Shown one piece after another: positions 24,326 through 32,864 of a stretch of 37,006 nt of DNA. Below the pieces are notes generated by a model that made no database searches, was not told the DNA's origin, and was given only the letters and a program-made list of their open reading frames with translations. The DNA comes from Planctomycetota bacterium (GTDB lineage: Bacteria > Planctomycetota > UBA1135 > GCA-002686595), in assembly GCA_004357655.1 (NCBI GenBank), contig SMVQ01000125.1, positions 1 through 37,006 of the forward strand, in the 5' to 3' direction. The position numbers were made by a program, and so were the translations under genes. Numbering within the stretch: the stretch's first letter is position 1; the number at the start of each line of letters is the position of its first letter.

Positions 24326-26608
24326 ATGACCCTCGCCGATCCGACCCCGACCGGTCCCGTCTCGGACACGCCGCGCGCCCGCGCGCTCGACCTCGTGCAG
24401 GCGTGCCTCACGCTGCTGCCCGCGGCCGTGCTCGCCACGCCGGTGCTCCGCGGCGTGCCGACGCACGTCTCGGCGGGAGCGGGCTGGGCCGGGCTGGCGG
24501 CGTTGCCCGCGGCGGCCGCGCTCATCGTGCGCAGGCCGGAGATTCGCGTCCGCGGCCTGCCGCTGTTCCTCGCCGTGATCGCCGTCGCGGTCTTCCACGG
24601 CGAGCGCGCACAGCCACCGTTCGACACCTTCGATGCCGACCGCTCGATCCTGGGACTGGCGACGGGGCTCGTGATGCTGCTCTCGGGCGCGAGCCTGGGA
24701 GAGCGCGGGCGGGCGCTCTTCGTGCGAGGTCTCGCCATCCTCTCCCTCGCGTGGGTCGTCGGCGCATTCGTCGACACGCTCCTCGACACCGAACGCTCGC
24801 TCGCGGGCATGCTCGAGAACACGGGCGACCTCTCCGAAGCGGCGCTGCCGGGAGCGCTCGCCGGTCTCGCGGTCGTCGCTACGGGTCGCAACCCGGCGCG
24901 CGTCGCGTGGCTCGCCGCGCCGCTCCTCTACGCTGCGTACGTCGGTTTCGTACCCGTGTATGCCGGCGTCGTCAGCATGGTCGTCGCCGGTGCGGCCGCG
25001 AGCTTCCTCGCGCGCGGCAGCTCGCGCGGTCGCACCTGGGGACTCGCCCTCGGGCTCGTCCTCGCCGTCGTGATGCTCGCGACGGGCGCGCGCGCCATCG
25101 CCGATCGGACCGCGGCGGGACCGCCGACGGCCGCCGGCACGGCGCTGGGAACGACCGCCGGGGAACCCGCCCCGCCGACGAGCCTGGGCGGCGTCGAGTT
25201 TCGCCTCCGCACCTGGCAGCGCCTCCCCGCCCTCGTCCGCGATCACCTCTGGGGCGGCGTCGGTCCAGGCCAGTTCGCCCGCACGTTTCCGCCCTACCGC
25301 GATCCGCGCGAGATCGAGCGCTCGAGCTTCGGCCGCTCGGCGCCCTACCAGACCGAGGTCGAGCACGCCCACAACGACTGGCTCGAGGGCGTGGCGGAAT
25401 TCGGCCTCCTGGGCGGCCTCCCCTGGATCGCATTCCTCGTGGTCGCGCTCCTGCGCGCCGCGGCGGCCCTGCGCGAGCGCGACACGACGCGCACCGCGCT
25501 CGGACTCGCGGCGATCGGCATGCTCGCGAACGCCGGCTTCAACAGCCCGTTCCTGGAGGGCCCGGCCGCGCCCGTCCTCGCCTTCGCCACCTTCGGCGCC
25601 CTCCTGGGAACGGGGCGCACGAGCGGACCGCGCTCGCGCCGCGCGATGCTCCTCCCGATCCTGGCCGGCGTGCTGCTCATCCTGCACTCCATCCGCGCGC
25701 TGGACTTCATCCGGCACGGTGCGGCGCTCTCCGAGCTCTCCTACCGGGCCGCGGTCGATATCGGCGGCATCACCGGACACATCGCGAGCGAGAAGGAGCG
25801 CATCCTCGGCCGGGCGCTCGCCGCGTGCCCCGACTCCGTGGTCGCGCTGACCGAGCGCGCAGCGCTCCTGCGCGACACAGGAGCGGAGGACGAGGACGTC
25901 GCGCCCATCTGGGAGCGCGTCGTCAGCCGCCGCCCCAACCGCATCGAGGCGCTCATCGCGCTCGGCAACATCGCAGCGCGGCAGCGACGTTTCGCGGAGG
26001 CCCGGGAACGGTACGAAGCGGCCTTCGCGCTCGACCCGCTGCTGCCCGAGCTCCTCGCCAACATGCTCACGCTCGCGCTCGACGCAGGGACCGTGAACGA
26101 GATGGATCGCGCGCTCGAGCGCCTCGAGCTGCGCGGCCCGATCGCACCCGGTCTGCTGAGAAAGAAGGGCGCCGAACAACTCCTCATGGGACGTCCGCAC
26201 CTCGGCCTGCCGCTCCTCGCGCGCGTCGAACCACGCTTCGCCGCCCTTACCGCCGAGGAGGCCCGCGCGCTCGCCGGCGAGCTCGCGGACGCGGGCGCGC
26301 CGATCCTCGCCGACGGTATGGCCTTGCTCGCGAACCAGCTCTGGGCCCGCGAGCACGCGGCAGCCGGGCGCCCGCACGACGCCGTGCGCCTCTACCGCCA
26401 GGCCCTCGCCGTCTCCCGCCGCTACGCCGCGCTCGAGTTCGGCGCGCCGGCCGTACGGCTCGAGCTCGCCGGTGCGCTCGTGCTCGACGGCGACGAGCAG
26501 GGCGCCCGGACGACGCTGGGAGCCCTGGTGCCCACTCCGGCCGAGCTCATCGCGCTCCCCGCCTGGGCCGGCCAGGCACTCCTCGACGCGGGCCTGCTCG
26601 GCGAATAG
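24326..26608 (+). CDS. O-antigen ligase/polymerase-like membrane protein with TPR-like C-terminus
   Basis: A 760-residue protein in two parts. Residues 1-460 are polytopic, with about ten or more hydrophobic helices and the Wzy/WaaL periplasmic loop: FRLRTWQRLPALVRDHLWGG, GVGPGQFARTFPPY, and EHAHNDWLEGVAEFGLLGG with H347, H349 and N350, the signature of the O-antigen ligase family that joins or polymerises undecaprenyl-linked sugars. Residues about 490-760 are helical repeats of the TPR type (for example ALIALGNIAARQRRFAEARERYEAAFALDP). Many exopolysaccharide and S-layer or glycoprotein ligases of this family carry such tails, so the substrate cannot be fixed. The ATG at 24326 is the first start that gives a proper N-terminus; no good ribosome site precedes it. 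It stands alone, without sugar-transfer genes next to it. Confidence 0.82.
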   Translation: MTLADPTPTGPVSDTPRARALDLVQACLTLLPAAVLATPVLRGVPTHVSAGAGWAGLAALPAAAALIVRRPEIRVRGLPLFLAVIAVAVFHGERAQPPFDTFDADRSILGLATGLVMLLSGASLGERGRALFVRGLAILSLAWVVGAFVDTLLDTERSLAGMLENTGDLSEAALPGALAGLAVVATGRNPARVAWLAAPLLYAAYVGFVPVYAGVVSMVVAGAAASFLARGSSRGRTWGLALGLVLAVVMLATGARAIADRTAAGPPTAAGTALGTTAGEPAPPTSLGGVEFRLRTWQRLPALVRDHLWGGVGPGQFARTFPPYRDPREIERSSFGRSAPYQTEVEHAHNDWLEGVAEFGLLGGLPWIAFLVVALLRAAAALRERDTTRTALGLAAIGMLANAGFNSPFLEGPAAPVLAFATFGALLGTGRTSGPRSRRAMLLPILAGVLLILHSIRALDFIRHGAALSELSYRAAVDIGGITGHIASEKERILGRALAACPDSVVALTERAALLRDTGAEDEDVAPIWERVVSRRPNRIEALIALGNIAARQRRFAEARERYEAAFALDPLLPELLANMLTLALDAGTVNEMDRALERLELRGPIAPGLLRKKGAEQLLMGRPHLGLPLLARVEPRFAALTAEEARALAGELADAGAPILADGMALLANQLWAREHAAAGRPHDAVRLYRQALAVSRRYAALEFGAPAVRLELAGALVLDGDEQGARTTLGALVPTPAELIALPAWAGQALLDAGLLGE

Positions 26609-26936
26609 CCGGACATCCGCGTCCCGAGAGCCGGCCAACCGGACGTTCGCGAGGACCGCCGGCAACCTCGAGCGACTCGCGACGCTGGGCCGCCCGAACG
26701 CGCGGCCCCTGCCCTCGAGCGCGCGCTCGCCGCCCTGCGGGCGAGAGCGGCCGACCCGGCCGGTCCGGAAGCCGGAGCCTGGAGCGAGCCTTCGGTCCGG
26801 GCTCCCGAGCCCTGTACCGCGATCACAGGGGACTTACGGGACGGCGGCCCGAAGATCGTCAGGATGGCGCGTATCACGCTCCTCGACCGACCGCCCCATC
26901 CCTCGCTTGAAGCCGCCTCCCAAGGGAGTCATCATC
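26609..26936 (+). other. Spacer of 328 bases before the two-component genes
   Basis: No gene is supported here. It holds several GC-rich self-complementary stretches, for example GGAGCC (26774-26779) with GGCTCC (26800-26805), and ends with a clear ribosome site (AAGGGAG, 26922-26928) eight bases before the regulator ATG. No promoter of the TA-N-ACT form was found. Confidence 0.5.
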
Positions 26937-27683
26937 ATGAACCCCCCCATCGGAACCACCATGACCCCCGAGAACGAGACGCAGACCGAGTCCGCGACCC
27001 GCGACGTCCTGGTCGTCGAAGACGAAGAGAGCCTCGCGGTCGGGATCCGCGACGCCCTCGAGCACGCCGGCTTCCAGGTCGACATGGTGCACGAAGGCGT
27101 CGGTGCCCTCGAGCGCATTCGCCGTACCAAGCCGGGCCTCATCGTTCTGGACCTCATGCTGCCCGGCATGAGCGGACTGGAGATCCTCGCCAAGCTGCGC
27201 GAGGAGCGGCTGAAGGTGCGCGTGCTCATCCTCACCGCGCTCGCGGACGAGGACGACCTCCTGCGCGGCTTCGAGATGGGTGCCGACGACTACATGAAGA
27301 AGCCCTTCTCGCCGCGCGAGCTCGTCGCACGCGTCGAGGCACAGTTCAGGCGCCGGGAGATGGACAGCGAGCCCCCGCAAGTCCTCGAGCTCCCGGGCGA
27401 CATCCGCGTCGACCTCCACCGCCTCGAGGTCCATCGAGATGGCCAGGTCGTCCCCCTCACGCCGCGCGAAGGCGACATCCTCTCGTACCTGATCAAGCAC
27501 CACGACCGCGTCGTCACCCGGGATGACCTCCTGCTCGACGTGTGGCACTACCAGAGCGCCAACGTCGAGACGCGCACGGTCGACATCCACATCGTGGGCC
27601 TGCGGCGCAAGGTCGAACCCAACCCGTCCGAGCCGACGCTGATCCAGACGGTGCGCGGCAAGGGCTATCGCTGGTACAGCTAG
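26937..27683 (+). CDS. Two-component response regulator, OmpR/PhoB family
   Basis: DNA-binding regulator activated by phosphorylation, 248 residues. The receiver domain (about 22-137) has the acidic pair E28-D29, the phospho-acceptor D72 in IVLDLMLPGMSG, T100 in LILTALAD and K122 in MKKPFSP. The winged-helix output domain (about 150-248) has PLTPREGDILSYLIKHHDRVV, NVETRTVDIHIVGLRRK and the wing end TVRGKGYRWY. The ATG at 26937 follows AAGGGAG with eight bases spacing, which fixes the start; the frame is open further upstream but without family similarity. The kinase gene begins five bases after its stop, so the two form an operon and most likely a cognate pair. The target genes are not evident. 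Confidence 0.93.
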   Translation: MNPPIGTTMTPENETQTESATRDVLVVEDEESLAVGIRDALEHAGFQVDMVHEGVGALERIRRTKPGLIVLDLMLPGMSGLEILAKLREERLKVRVLILTALADEDDLLRGFEMGADDYMKKPFSPRELVARVEAQFRRREMDSEPPQVLELPGDIRVDLHRLEVHRDGQVVPLTPREGDILSYLIKHHDRVVTRDDLLLDVWHYQSANVETRTVDIHIVGLRRKVEPNPSEPTLIQTVRGKGYRWYS

Positions 27684-27688
27684 CTCCG

Positions 27689-29584
27689 ATGCCGCCACGC
27701 GAGGCGGACCACGATCAGGCAACCATGGCTCGAGCGGACCGAAGCTCCAACGTGCCGCGCCTGGCGACGAGGCAGACGGCGCTCCTCTTGTACTCGGTGC
27801 TCGTCGTCCTGCCCGCGGTCGTGTTCGGCGGACTGCACTGGCACCAGCTCGTCTCCGACCACGAGACGCAGCTGGAGCGCGTCCCTTCCAACGCGAGGGA
27901 CGCGGCGACACGCATGCTGGAAGGCATGCGCGAGCGCGTGACGGCGCTCGTCGAGTCCGAGAGCGCGCGGCCCTTCTACCACTACCAGGAACGGTTCTTC
28001 GAGGAAGAGGGCACGACCGAGGAGCTCCCGTTCCTCACCTCGCCCTTGATCAAGCAAGTGCCGCCGGAGGGCATCCTGGCGTGGTTCGCCTACGACTTCC
28101 TCGACGGGCGCGACGTCAAGGTCGACATCTTCACGCAAGCGCGCGAGCCGGGGGCCGGTTGGTCGGATCGCGAACGCCTGCGCGGCTTCATCCAATCGCT
28201 CGTGAGACAGGAGTACAAGGAGCGCATCGAGGTCACCCTCGCGCGGTCCGGTGATGCGCAGCTCAAGCAGGTCTCGTTCCGCGAGGCCGCCGTGAATCGC
28301 AGCCCGCACCTGGACTCGGACTGCCTCAAGGTCGACCTCTCGGTGATCGCGAACCTGAAGAGCGACCAGGTCGACGTGCGCTACCGCCGGTTCGGCCTGC
28401 GATTCCTACGTGACGACGAGGGCGAGGCGCGGATCCTCGCCACGCGCCAGGTCGACATCGAGACGCAATTCGAGGCCGCCGAGCTGCCGGAGTGCTTTCG
28501 CTCACTCGGCTACAAGACGATCCTGATCCAGGGCTTCCTCATCGACGAGCGCTGGCTGCTGGAGACGATGCCCGTGGCCGTCGCTCGCCGGGTGCTCGAC
28601 GGCTCGCAACGCTTCATCATGGGTGGCGAGACGCCCGCGGACATGCGCCCGACGGACGCGCTCGTCGAGCTCGACCTGTTCGAGGACCTCGACTTCGAGG
28701 TCGAGTTCGAGGAGGACCGGGAGCTCGGTCGCATGAGCGTCGCCGTCCACGCGGGCGACCTCGAAGACCGCTTCTCGCGCCAGGCGTGGCGTTTCTTCGG
28801 CGTCGCCGCGATGATGGTCATCTCGCTCGTGATCGGGATGGGGCTCCTCGTGCGCAGCGTGCGGAGCTCCCTCGAGGTGGCCCGCCGCACCGAGAACTTC
28901 GTGGCCTCGGTGACGCACGAGCTGCGCACGCCCATCGCCGCCGTGAAGCTCTACGGGGAGATGCTGCGCGACGGCTGGATCTCGGACCCCGACAAGCAGG
29001 CGGACTACCTCGAGCGCATCGTCCGCGAGACGGACCGACTCGACACGCTCGTCGACCGCGTGCTCCAGAAGCGCCGGCTCAGCGGCGAGACGATCCAGCC
29101 CGTGCCCGGTGACCTGGCCGGTGTCGTCGAGGCCCAGATCCCGGATCTCAAGCTGACGGCCGGCACGTACGGCGAAGATCTCGCCTTCGACGTCGAGCCC
29201 GACCTGCCCCCCGTGCTGCTCCTCGAGGAAGCCGTCCACTCGATCCTCACCAACCTCGTCGAGAACGCCCGCAAGTATGCGCCCGTGGACCAGCGGAGCG
29301 AGGGCGCGGAGCCGATCCTCGTTCGCGCGCGGCTCCACAAGGGGAGCGTGGTGCTCGAGGTCCTCGATCGCGGTCCCGGCATCGCCGAGGCGGAACGGAC
29401 GCGGATCTTCGAGGCTTTCTACCGCGTCGGCGACGAGCGGGTGCGCACGACGCGCGGCACGGGCCTCGGCCTGCACCTCGTCGCGCTCCAGGCGCGCGCC
29501 ATCAAGGCGCGCGTGCAAGCCCTCCCGCGGAGGGGCGGCGGCTCCGTCTTCCGCGTGACGTTCAAGACGTTGAAGCGGGCCTAG
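27689..29584 (+). CDS. Sensor histidine kinase with a large unrecognised periplasmic domain
   Basis: Membrane sensor kinase of 631 residues that should phosphorylate the upstream regulator. Helix 1 (about 30-48) and helix 2 (367-388) enclose a periplasmic domain of about 315 residues that I cannot assign to PAS, CHASE or Cache families by eye. The cytoplasmic part is canonical: H-box SVTHELRTPIAAVKLYGEML with H410, N-box SILTNLVENARKYAP (N522, N526), G1 VLDRGPGIAE (558-567), F-box RIFEAFYRVGD and G2 TRGTGLGLHLVAL. No HAMP domain of normal length fits between helix 2 and the H-box (only about 15 residues). An internal ATG at 27725 is an alternative start. The gene ends before a pair of hairpins shared with the convergent neighbour. 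Confidence 0.9.
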   Translation: MPPREADHDQATMARADRSSNVPRLATRQTALLLYSVLVVLPAVVFGGLHWHQLVSDHETQLERVPSNARDAATRMLEGMRERVTALVESESARPFYHYQERFFEEEGTTEELPFLTSPLIKQVPPEGILAWFAYDFLDGRDVKVDIFTQAREPGAGWSDRERLRGFIQSLVRQEYKERIEVTLARSGDAQLKQVSFREAAVNRSPHLDSDCLKVDLSVIANLKSDQVDVRYRRFGLRFLRDDEGEARILATRQVDIETQFEAAELPECFRSLGYKTILIQGFLIDERWLLETMPVAVARRVLDGSQRFIMGGETPADMRPTDALVELDLFEDLDFEVEFEEDRELGRMSVAVHAGDLEDRFSRQAWRFFGVAAMMVISLVIGMGLLVRSVRSSLEVARRTENFVASVTHELRTPIAAVKLYGEMLRDGWISDPDKQADYLERIVRETDRLDTLVDRVLQKRRLSGETIQPVPGDLAGVVEAQIPDLKLTAGTYGEDLAFDVEPDLPPVLLLEEAVHSILTNLVENARKYAPVDQRSEGAEPILVRARLHKGSVVLEVLDRGPGIAEAERTRIFEAFYRVGDERVRTTRGTGLGLHLVALQARAIKARVQALPRRGGGSVFRVTFKTLKRA

Positions 29585-29619
29585 TCTCGAGTTGCGCCAT
29601 CTTCAGGGGTCGCGGAGCA

Positions 29620-29638
29620 CGCGGAGGGCGACTCCGCG
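29620..29638 (+). terminator. Candidate hairpin terminator after the histidine kinase
   Basis: CGCGGAG (29620-29626) and CTCCGCG (29632-29638) form a 7-bp stem with a five-base loop, 35 bases after the kinase stop codon. No U tract follows. Confidence 0.35.
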
Positions 29639-29661
29639 CCGCCCACGCCGACCACCGTGAT

Positions 29662-29694
29662 CACGCCGGGCTCCATCTGAAAGCTCCCGGCGTG
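29662..29694. terminator. Candidate bidirectional hairpin between convergent genes
   Basis: CACGCCGGG (29662-29670) and CCCGGCGTG (29686-29694) pair perfectly over 9 bp with a 15-base loop, and weak pairs extend the stem outward. It lies in the spacer 29585-29797 where the kinase and the foldase-like gene converge, so it could end both transcripts. No U tract is present on either strand. Confidence 0.4.
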
Positions 29695-29797
29695 GTTCCG
29701 TGATCCGGCGGCGGGTGCGGCACTCTCCGACCTGTGGGACGCCACGGCGATCACCTTCGCTCCCTGACGGGTGCCGCCAACCGGAGACGAGGGCGGG

Positions 29798-31873
29798 CTA
29801 CTCGTCCGTGTCCGTGTCCGCGTCTGTGTCCGTGTCCGCGTCTGTGTCCGCGTCCTCGTTCTCTTCATCCCAGGAACGGAGGTGCAGGGCGTACTTCGTG
29901 CGGACGAAGTCGCTCGTAGCGAGGAAGCAGTTGTCCTCGAACTCGGTGGTCGCCTCGCGCACAGCCTGCTGGCGCAGGGCGTCGAGCTGGCGCGGGTCGA
30001 GCTTGGACATGTCCGCCGTGCGCGTGCCCGCGTACCGGACCAGGAAAGCATGCGCGCCCTGCACGTCCTTCTCGGCCGCTGACACCTGGCCGTCTTCCAA
30101 CTCGAAGAGGACGGCGGTCACGCGGATGAACAGATCGCCGGGCTTCGCATCGATGATGTCGCCCTCGGGCAGCTCGTAGCGTTCGAGGTACGGGCGCGCG
30201 ATCACTTCGAAGCCCGCCTCCGCCGCCTTCGCCGCAAAAGTCGCCTCGTCGACGATCGGCAGGTACTCGTCGTCGCCGGTCGGCGGCTCGCCGAACGTGG
30301 CGCGCAAGGCCTCGAGTTGCTCCATGGCGATCACCGCCGCGTGCTCCTTGGCCCATTCCTCGCCCACGGCCTCGCGGATGTCCTCGAACGGCGGCTCCTG
30401 CCCCGGGACCTTCGCATCGAGGCGCGCGATCATGATGGCCGACTCCTCCACGACGACGCGCGAGAGCAGCGCGTCCTCGAGGCCGAAGGCGAGCTGTCCG
30501 GCGATGTGCCGGCCACCCCAGCCCTCGGCCTCCTCGAGCGCCGCGCGCGTCGAATCGGCCCCCGTGGCCACGAAGGTGAGTCCGAGCGCGGCGGCATCGG
30601 CGGCGAGATCGAGCTCCTCACCGGCAGTCTCGCGGGTCTTCATGTCCGCGAGCCACGCCCTGAACGCGGCGTAGATCGGCTCCTCGCGGAGACAATCCGC
30701 CTTCACCTCGTCGAACGACTGGAAGATGCGCTCCGACGCCGGCGCGGGCTCATCGTCCTCGCCGTCCTCGCCGTCCTCAACGTCCTCGCCGTCCTCAACG
30801 TCCTCGCCGTCCTCGCCGCCCTCAACGTCCTCGCCGTCCTCGCCATCCTCCTGCTCCTCCTCAGGGATGCGGAACCGCACGTTCGAGAACTGGTTGTAGT
30901 AGCCCTGAGCGCGGGCCTCGGCGGCCGCGTCCGCGTCCTCGAGCTCGACTTCGGTCAGGGTCGCCGGGTACCGCTCGAGGAGTGCCGTCGCGTCGAACGT
31001 CCCGTCGAGCGGCGCCCAGGCGATGCTCGCCTGCAACGTGTCGTCGGTGAAGTAGGTTCTCTGCCTGAAGTTCGGCAGCGCGTGGAACCACGCGGCGAGC
31101 TCCTCGTCGGCCGGAACGTCAGCGGCCGCCTCTTCCTCGTAGTCGGCCGCGTCGAGCTGGACGTACTGGAAGGCGTACTCCGGGTGCTGCTCCTCCCAGA
31201 GCTCCGTGACGCGGTTCGCGTCGGCGATCCCTACGGACGCCTGCACGAAACCCTTGTACTTGTCCACGAGCATGACGAGCCGCGCATCCTCCGCTGCCGC
31301 CTTCGCCGTCGTCCTGATGCTGCGCGCCCAGGCTGCCATCCGGTCGTCGCTCTCGAAGGTGGCCGCGAGGCGCGCGGACAGCTCGTCATCGGTGACCCGC
31401 ATCCCCGCCTTCTCCGCGAGGGCTTCGAACACGAAGACCATCGCGGTGTCCTCGTCGCTCACGCTCGCCCGCTGTCCCCCGGAGAGGGCTTCGCGCGGGA
31501 TGAAGATGCGGACGTCCCACATGCGGGAGAGCGCGCGCTTCTGCTCGAGCCACTCCAGTCTAGGAATCTCGATCCGCTCGTCCGTGTCCGGGTCCGTCCA
31601 GGACATCGCGACATCGATGCCACCGCCCCCTTTCATGCTCCCGACGACCGACTGGAAGAGCCCGCTGACGGTGAAGATCAGGAGCACGAAGATCAGCATC
31701 GACCAGACCATGAAGAACTGGAAGCGACTCTGGCCCTTGGGGACGATGATCAGATCGTCGTCGTGCTCGTGCTCGTGCTCGAGCTCCTCGGGTGTCTCCG
31801 CCTCGTGCGCGTGGTGTGCCTTGTGCGCTTGGTGTGCCTTGTGCTGCTGCTTGTGCTTGTGTTTCTTCGACAT
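29798..31873 (-). CDS. Membrane-anchored PpiD/SurA-like protein with histidine-rich tail and acidic repeats
   Basis: A 691-residue protein starting at ATG 31873. Residues 1-45 are cytoplasmic and very rich in His, Lys and Glu (16 His in the first 37 residues), followed by one membrane helix (52-73) and a long periplasmic part. Residues about 85-235 resemble the SurA/PpiD N-terminal helical region (a hydrophobic stretch leading into EKAGMRVTDDELSARL), and segments near 385-520 resemble the second half of such foldases. I see no clear parvulin catalytic core, so enzyme activity is doubtful. Residues 337-375 are a repeat of Glu-Asp-Gly units that splits the protein, and the last 21 residues are an Asp/Thr repeat. 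PpiD-like topology suggests help for proteins leaving the Sec translocon; this is inference. It follows scpB with a hairpin and a possible promoter in between. Confidence 0.65.
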   Translation of the reverse strand: MSKKHKHKQQHKAHQAHKAHHAHEAETPEELEHEHEHDDDLIIVPKGQSRFQFFMVWSMLIFVLLIFTVSGLFQSVVGSMKGGGGIDVAMSWTDPDTDERIEIPRLEWLEQKRALSRMWDVRIFIPREALSGGQRASVSDEDTAMVFVFEALAEKAGMRVTDDELSARLAATFESDDRMAAWARSIRTTAKAAAEDARLVMLVDKYKGFVQASVGIADANRVTELWEEQHPEYAFQYVQLDAADYEEEAAADVPADEELAAWFHALPNFRQRTYFTDDTLQASIAWAPLDGTFDATALLERYPATLTEVELEDADAAAEARAQGYYNQFSNVRFRIPEEEQEDGEDGEDVEGGEDGEDVEDGEDVEDGEDGEDDEPAPASERIFQSFDEVKADCLREEPIYAAFRAWLADMKTRETAGEELDLAADAAALGLTFVATGADSTRAALEEAEGWGGRHIAGQLAFGLEDALLSRVVVEESAIMIARLDAKVPGQEPPFEDIREAVGEEWAKEHAAVIAMEQLEALRATFGEPPTGDDEYLPIVDEATFAAKAAEAGFEVIARPYLERYELPEGDIIDAKPGDLFIRVTAVLFELEDGQVSAAEKDVQGAHAFLVRYAGTRTADMSKLDPRQLDALRQQAVREATTEFEDNCFLATSDFVRTKYALHLRSWDEENEDADTDADTDTDADTDTDE
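29801..29863. repeat. Hexanucleotide repeat encoding an Asp/Thr tail
   Basis: Degenerate tandem units of the form GTCCGT/GTCCGC/GTCTGT on the plus strand encode alternating Asp-Thr and Asp-Ala at the C-terminus of the foldase-like protein. The unit length keeps the frame, so copy number can change without breaking the gene. Confidence 0.7.
30749..30865. repeat. Tandem repeat encoding Glu-Asp-Gly units
   Basis: Repeated 9-base (and 18-base) units based on CCGTCCTCG, with CAACGTCCT variants, encode the acidic stretch around residues 337-375 of the foldase-like protein. The region is about 100 bases long and stays in frame. Confidence 0.7.
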
Positions 31874-31969
31874 CGGTTGCCGCCCGCCGCCGGATTCTCG
31901 GGGGTGATGCACCCCGCGGGGAGTCAGGGCGTCGCGAGCCGGGTCGGCCCGGACGAATTGGAGCGCAGC

Positions 31970-31999
31970 AGTCTACGGGTCACCCCGCGACCGGCGCAA
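31970..31999 (-). promoter_or_regulatory. Weak candidate promoter for the foldase-like gene
   Basis: TTGCGC (31994-31999) and TAGACT (31970-31975) lie 18 bp apart on the minus strand, about 97 bases before the ATG at 31873. The -10 matches that proposed for ribH; the -35 is weak and overlaps the hairpin at 31986-32013. Confidence 0.25.
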
Positions 32000-32013
32000 G
32001 GAGCCCGGTCGCG
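31986..32013 (-). terminator. Candidate hairpin after scpB
   Basis: CGCGACCGG (31986-31994) and CCGGTCGCG (32005-32013) form a perfect 9-bp stem with a ten-base loop, starting 26 bases after the scpB stop. It could end the pseudopilin-to-scpB transcript; there is no U tract. Confidence 0.35.
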
Positions 32014-32039
32014 CCACGGCCGAAGTCGCGCGGGGCCGG

Positions 32040-32726
32040 TCAGTCGCGCGTCAGCTCCGAATCGCGTGGCAGGTCCTCGATGGCCATGAGGCCGAATCGG
32101 TCGAGGAATTCCTTCGTCGTCGCGTACTGGAGGGGATGCCCGGGGACGTCGGCGCGGCCAACCACGCGCGCCAGCCCCCGGTCGACGAGCGAGCGCAGGA
32201 TCGGTCCCGCCTGGACGCCGCGGATCGCCTCGATCTCGGCCTTCGTCACGGGCTGGCGGTACGCGACCACGGCCAGGGTCTCGAGCGCCGCGGGACTGAT
32301 CCGCTCGACCGCCCGCGCGCTCGAGAGCCGGGCGACGACCGCGCCCATCTCCGGCACCGTCATGAGCGTGTAGCCGCCCGCGAGCGCTCGCAGCTCGAGC
32401 GGCAGACCCGCCGCCCGCAACCGTTCCGGGATCGCCGCGAGAGCAGCCGCGACCCGCTGCGGCTCGGGCCGCTCGAGCAAGCCCACCAGGCGCGACTGCG
32501 CGAGTGGCTCGGGCGAGGCGAAGAGCAACGCGAGGACGCGCTGCGCGAGCTCGTCGTCGTCGAGGTCGGCCCCCGGCCCGCGCCGCCCGCGCTTCGGCGA
32601 AGCCTCGTCCTGGCCCTCGGCCGGACCCTCGGCCCCACCTTGCTCCTCGGGCACAGCAGGTACCGCGCCCTCCGCGCCGGGCGGCAGCTCAGCCGTCTCG
32701 GCACCCGATTCCGTCGCTTGCCTCAT
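32040..32726 (-). CDS. scpB: Segregation and condensation protein B
   Basis: Winged-helix partner of ScpA in the SMC condensin complex, needed for chromosome compaction and segregation. From ATG 32726 it has 228 residues. The N-terminal 50 or so residues are a Pro/Glu/Gly-rich tail not seen in short ScpB proteins. The core begins at ELAQRVLALLFASPEPL and contains the strongly conserved block ISPAALETLAVVAYRQPVT then KAEIEAIRGV, followed by LVDRGLARVVGR, GHPLQYATTKEFLDRFGL and the end MAIEDLP. ScpA is not in the window. A TTG start at 32810 would add 28 residues without family similarity, so the ATG is preferred. It follows the parvulin-like lipoprotein gene after 138 bases. Confidence 0.92.
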   Translation of the reverse strand: MRQATESGAETAELPPGAEGAVPAVPEEQGGAEGPAEGQDEASPKRGRRGPGADLDDDELAQRVLALLFASPEPLAQSRLVGLLERPEPQRVAAALAAIPERLRAAGLPLELRALAGGYTLMTVPEMGAVVARLSSARAVERISPAALETLAVVAYRQPVTKAEIEAIRGVQAGPILRSLVDRGLARVVGRADVPGHPLQYATTKEFLDRFGLMAIEDLPRDSELTRD

Positions 32727-32864
32727 GCGTGGAGCATCCACGAGGCGGGGGCCAGGATCAAGCGTCCGCTCCGTCCCTTGCTCTCCGTTCCTTTCCTGCT
32801 CCGGGAACAAGCCTTGGCAGGTCAGGAGGCGGGGAACAGGACGGAACGGAGATGGACGGACGGA

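Noticed and set aside
24221-26665. 814-codon open frame on the minus strand opposite the ligase gene
   Set aside because: Same type of antisense shadow; composition is dominated by Arg, Glu and Ala.
29771-29870. CRISPR-like array in the repeated GTCCGT stretch
   Set aside because: Units are six bases, contiguous and coding, without spacers.
30317-32089. 590-codon open frame on the plus strand opposite the foldase-like gene
   Set aside because: The apparent Val/Leu/Ala repeats are the antisense reading of the acidic repeat.
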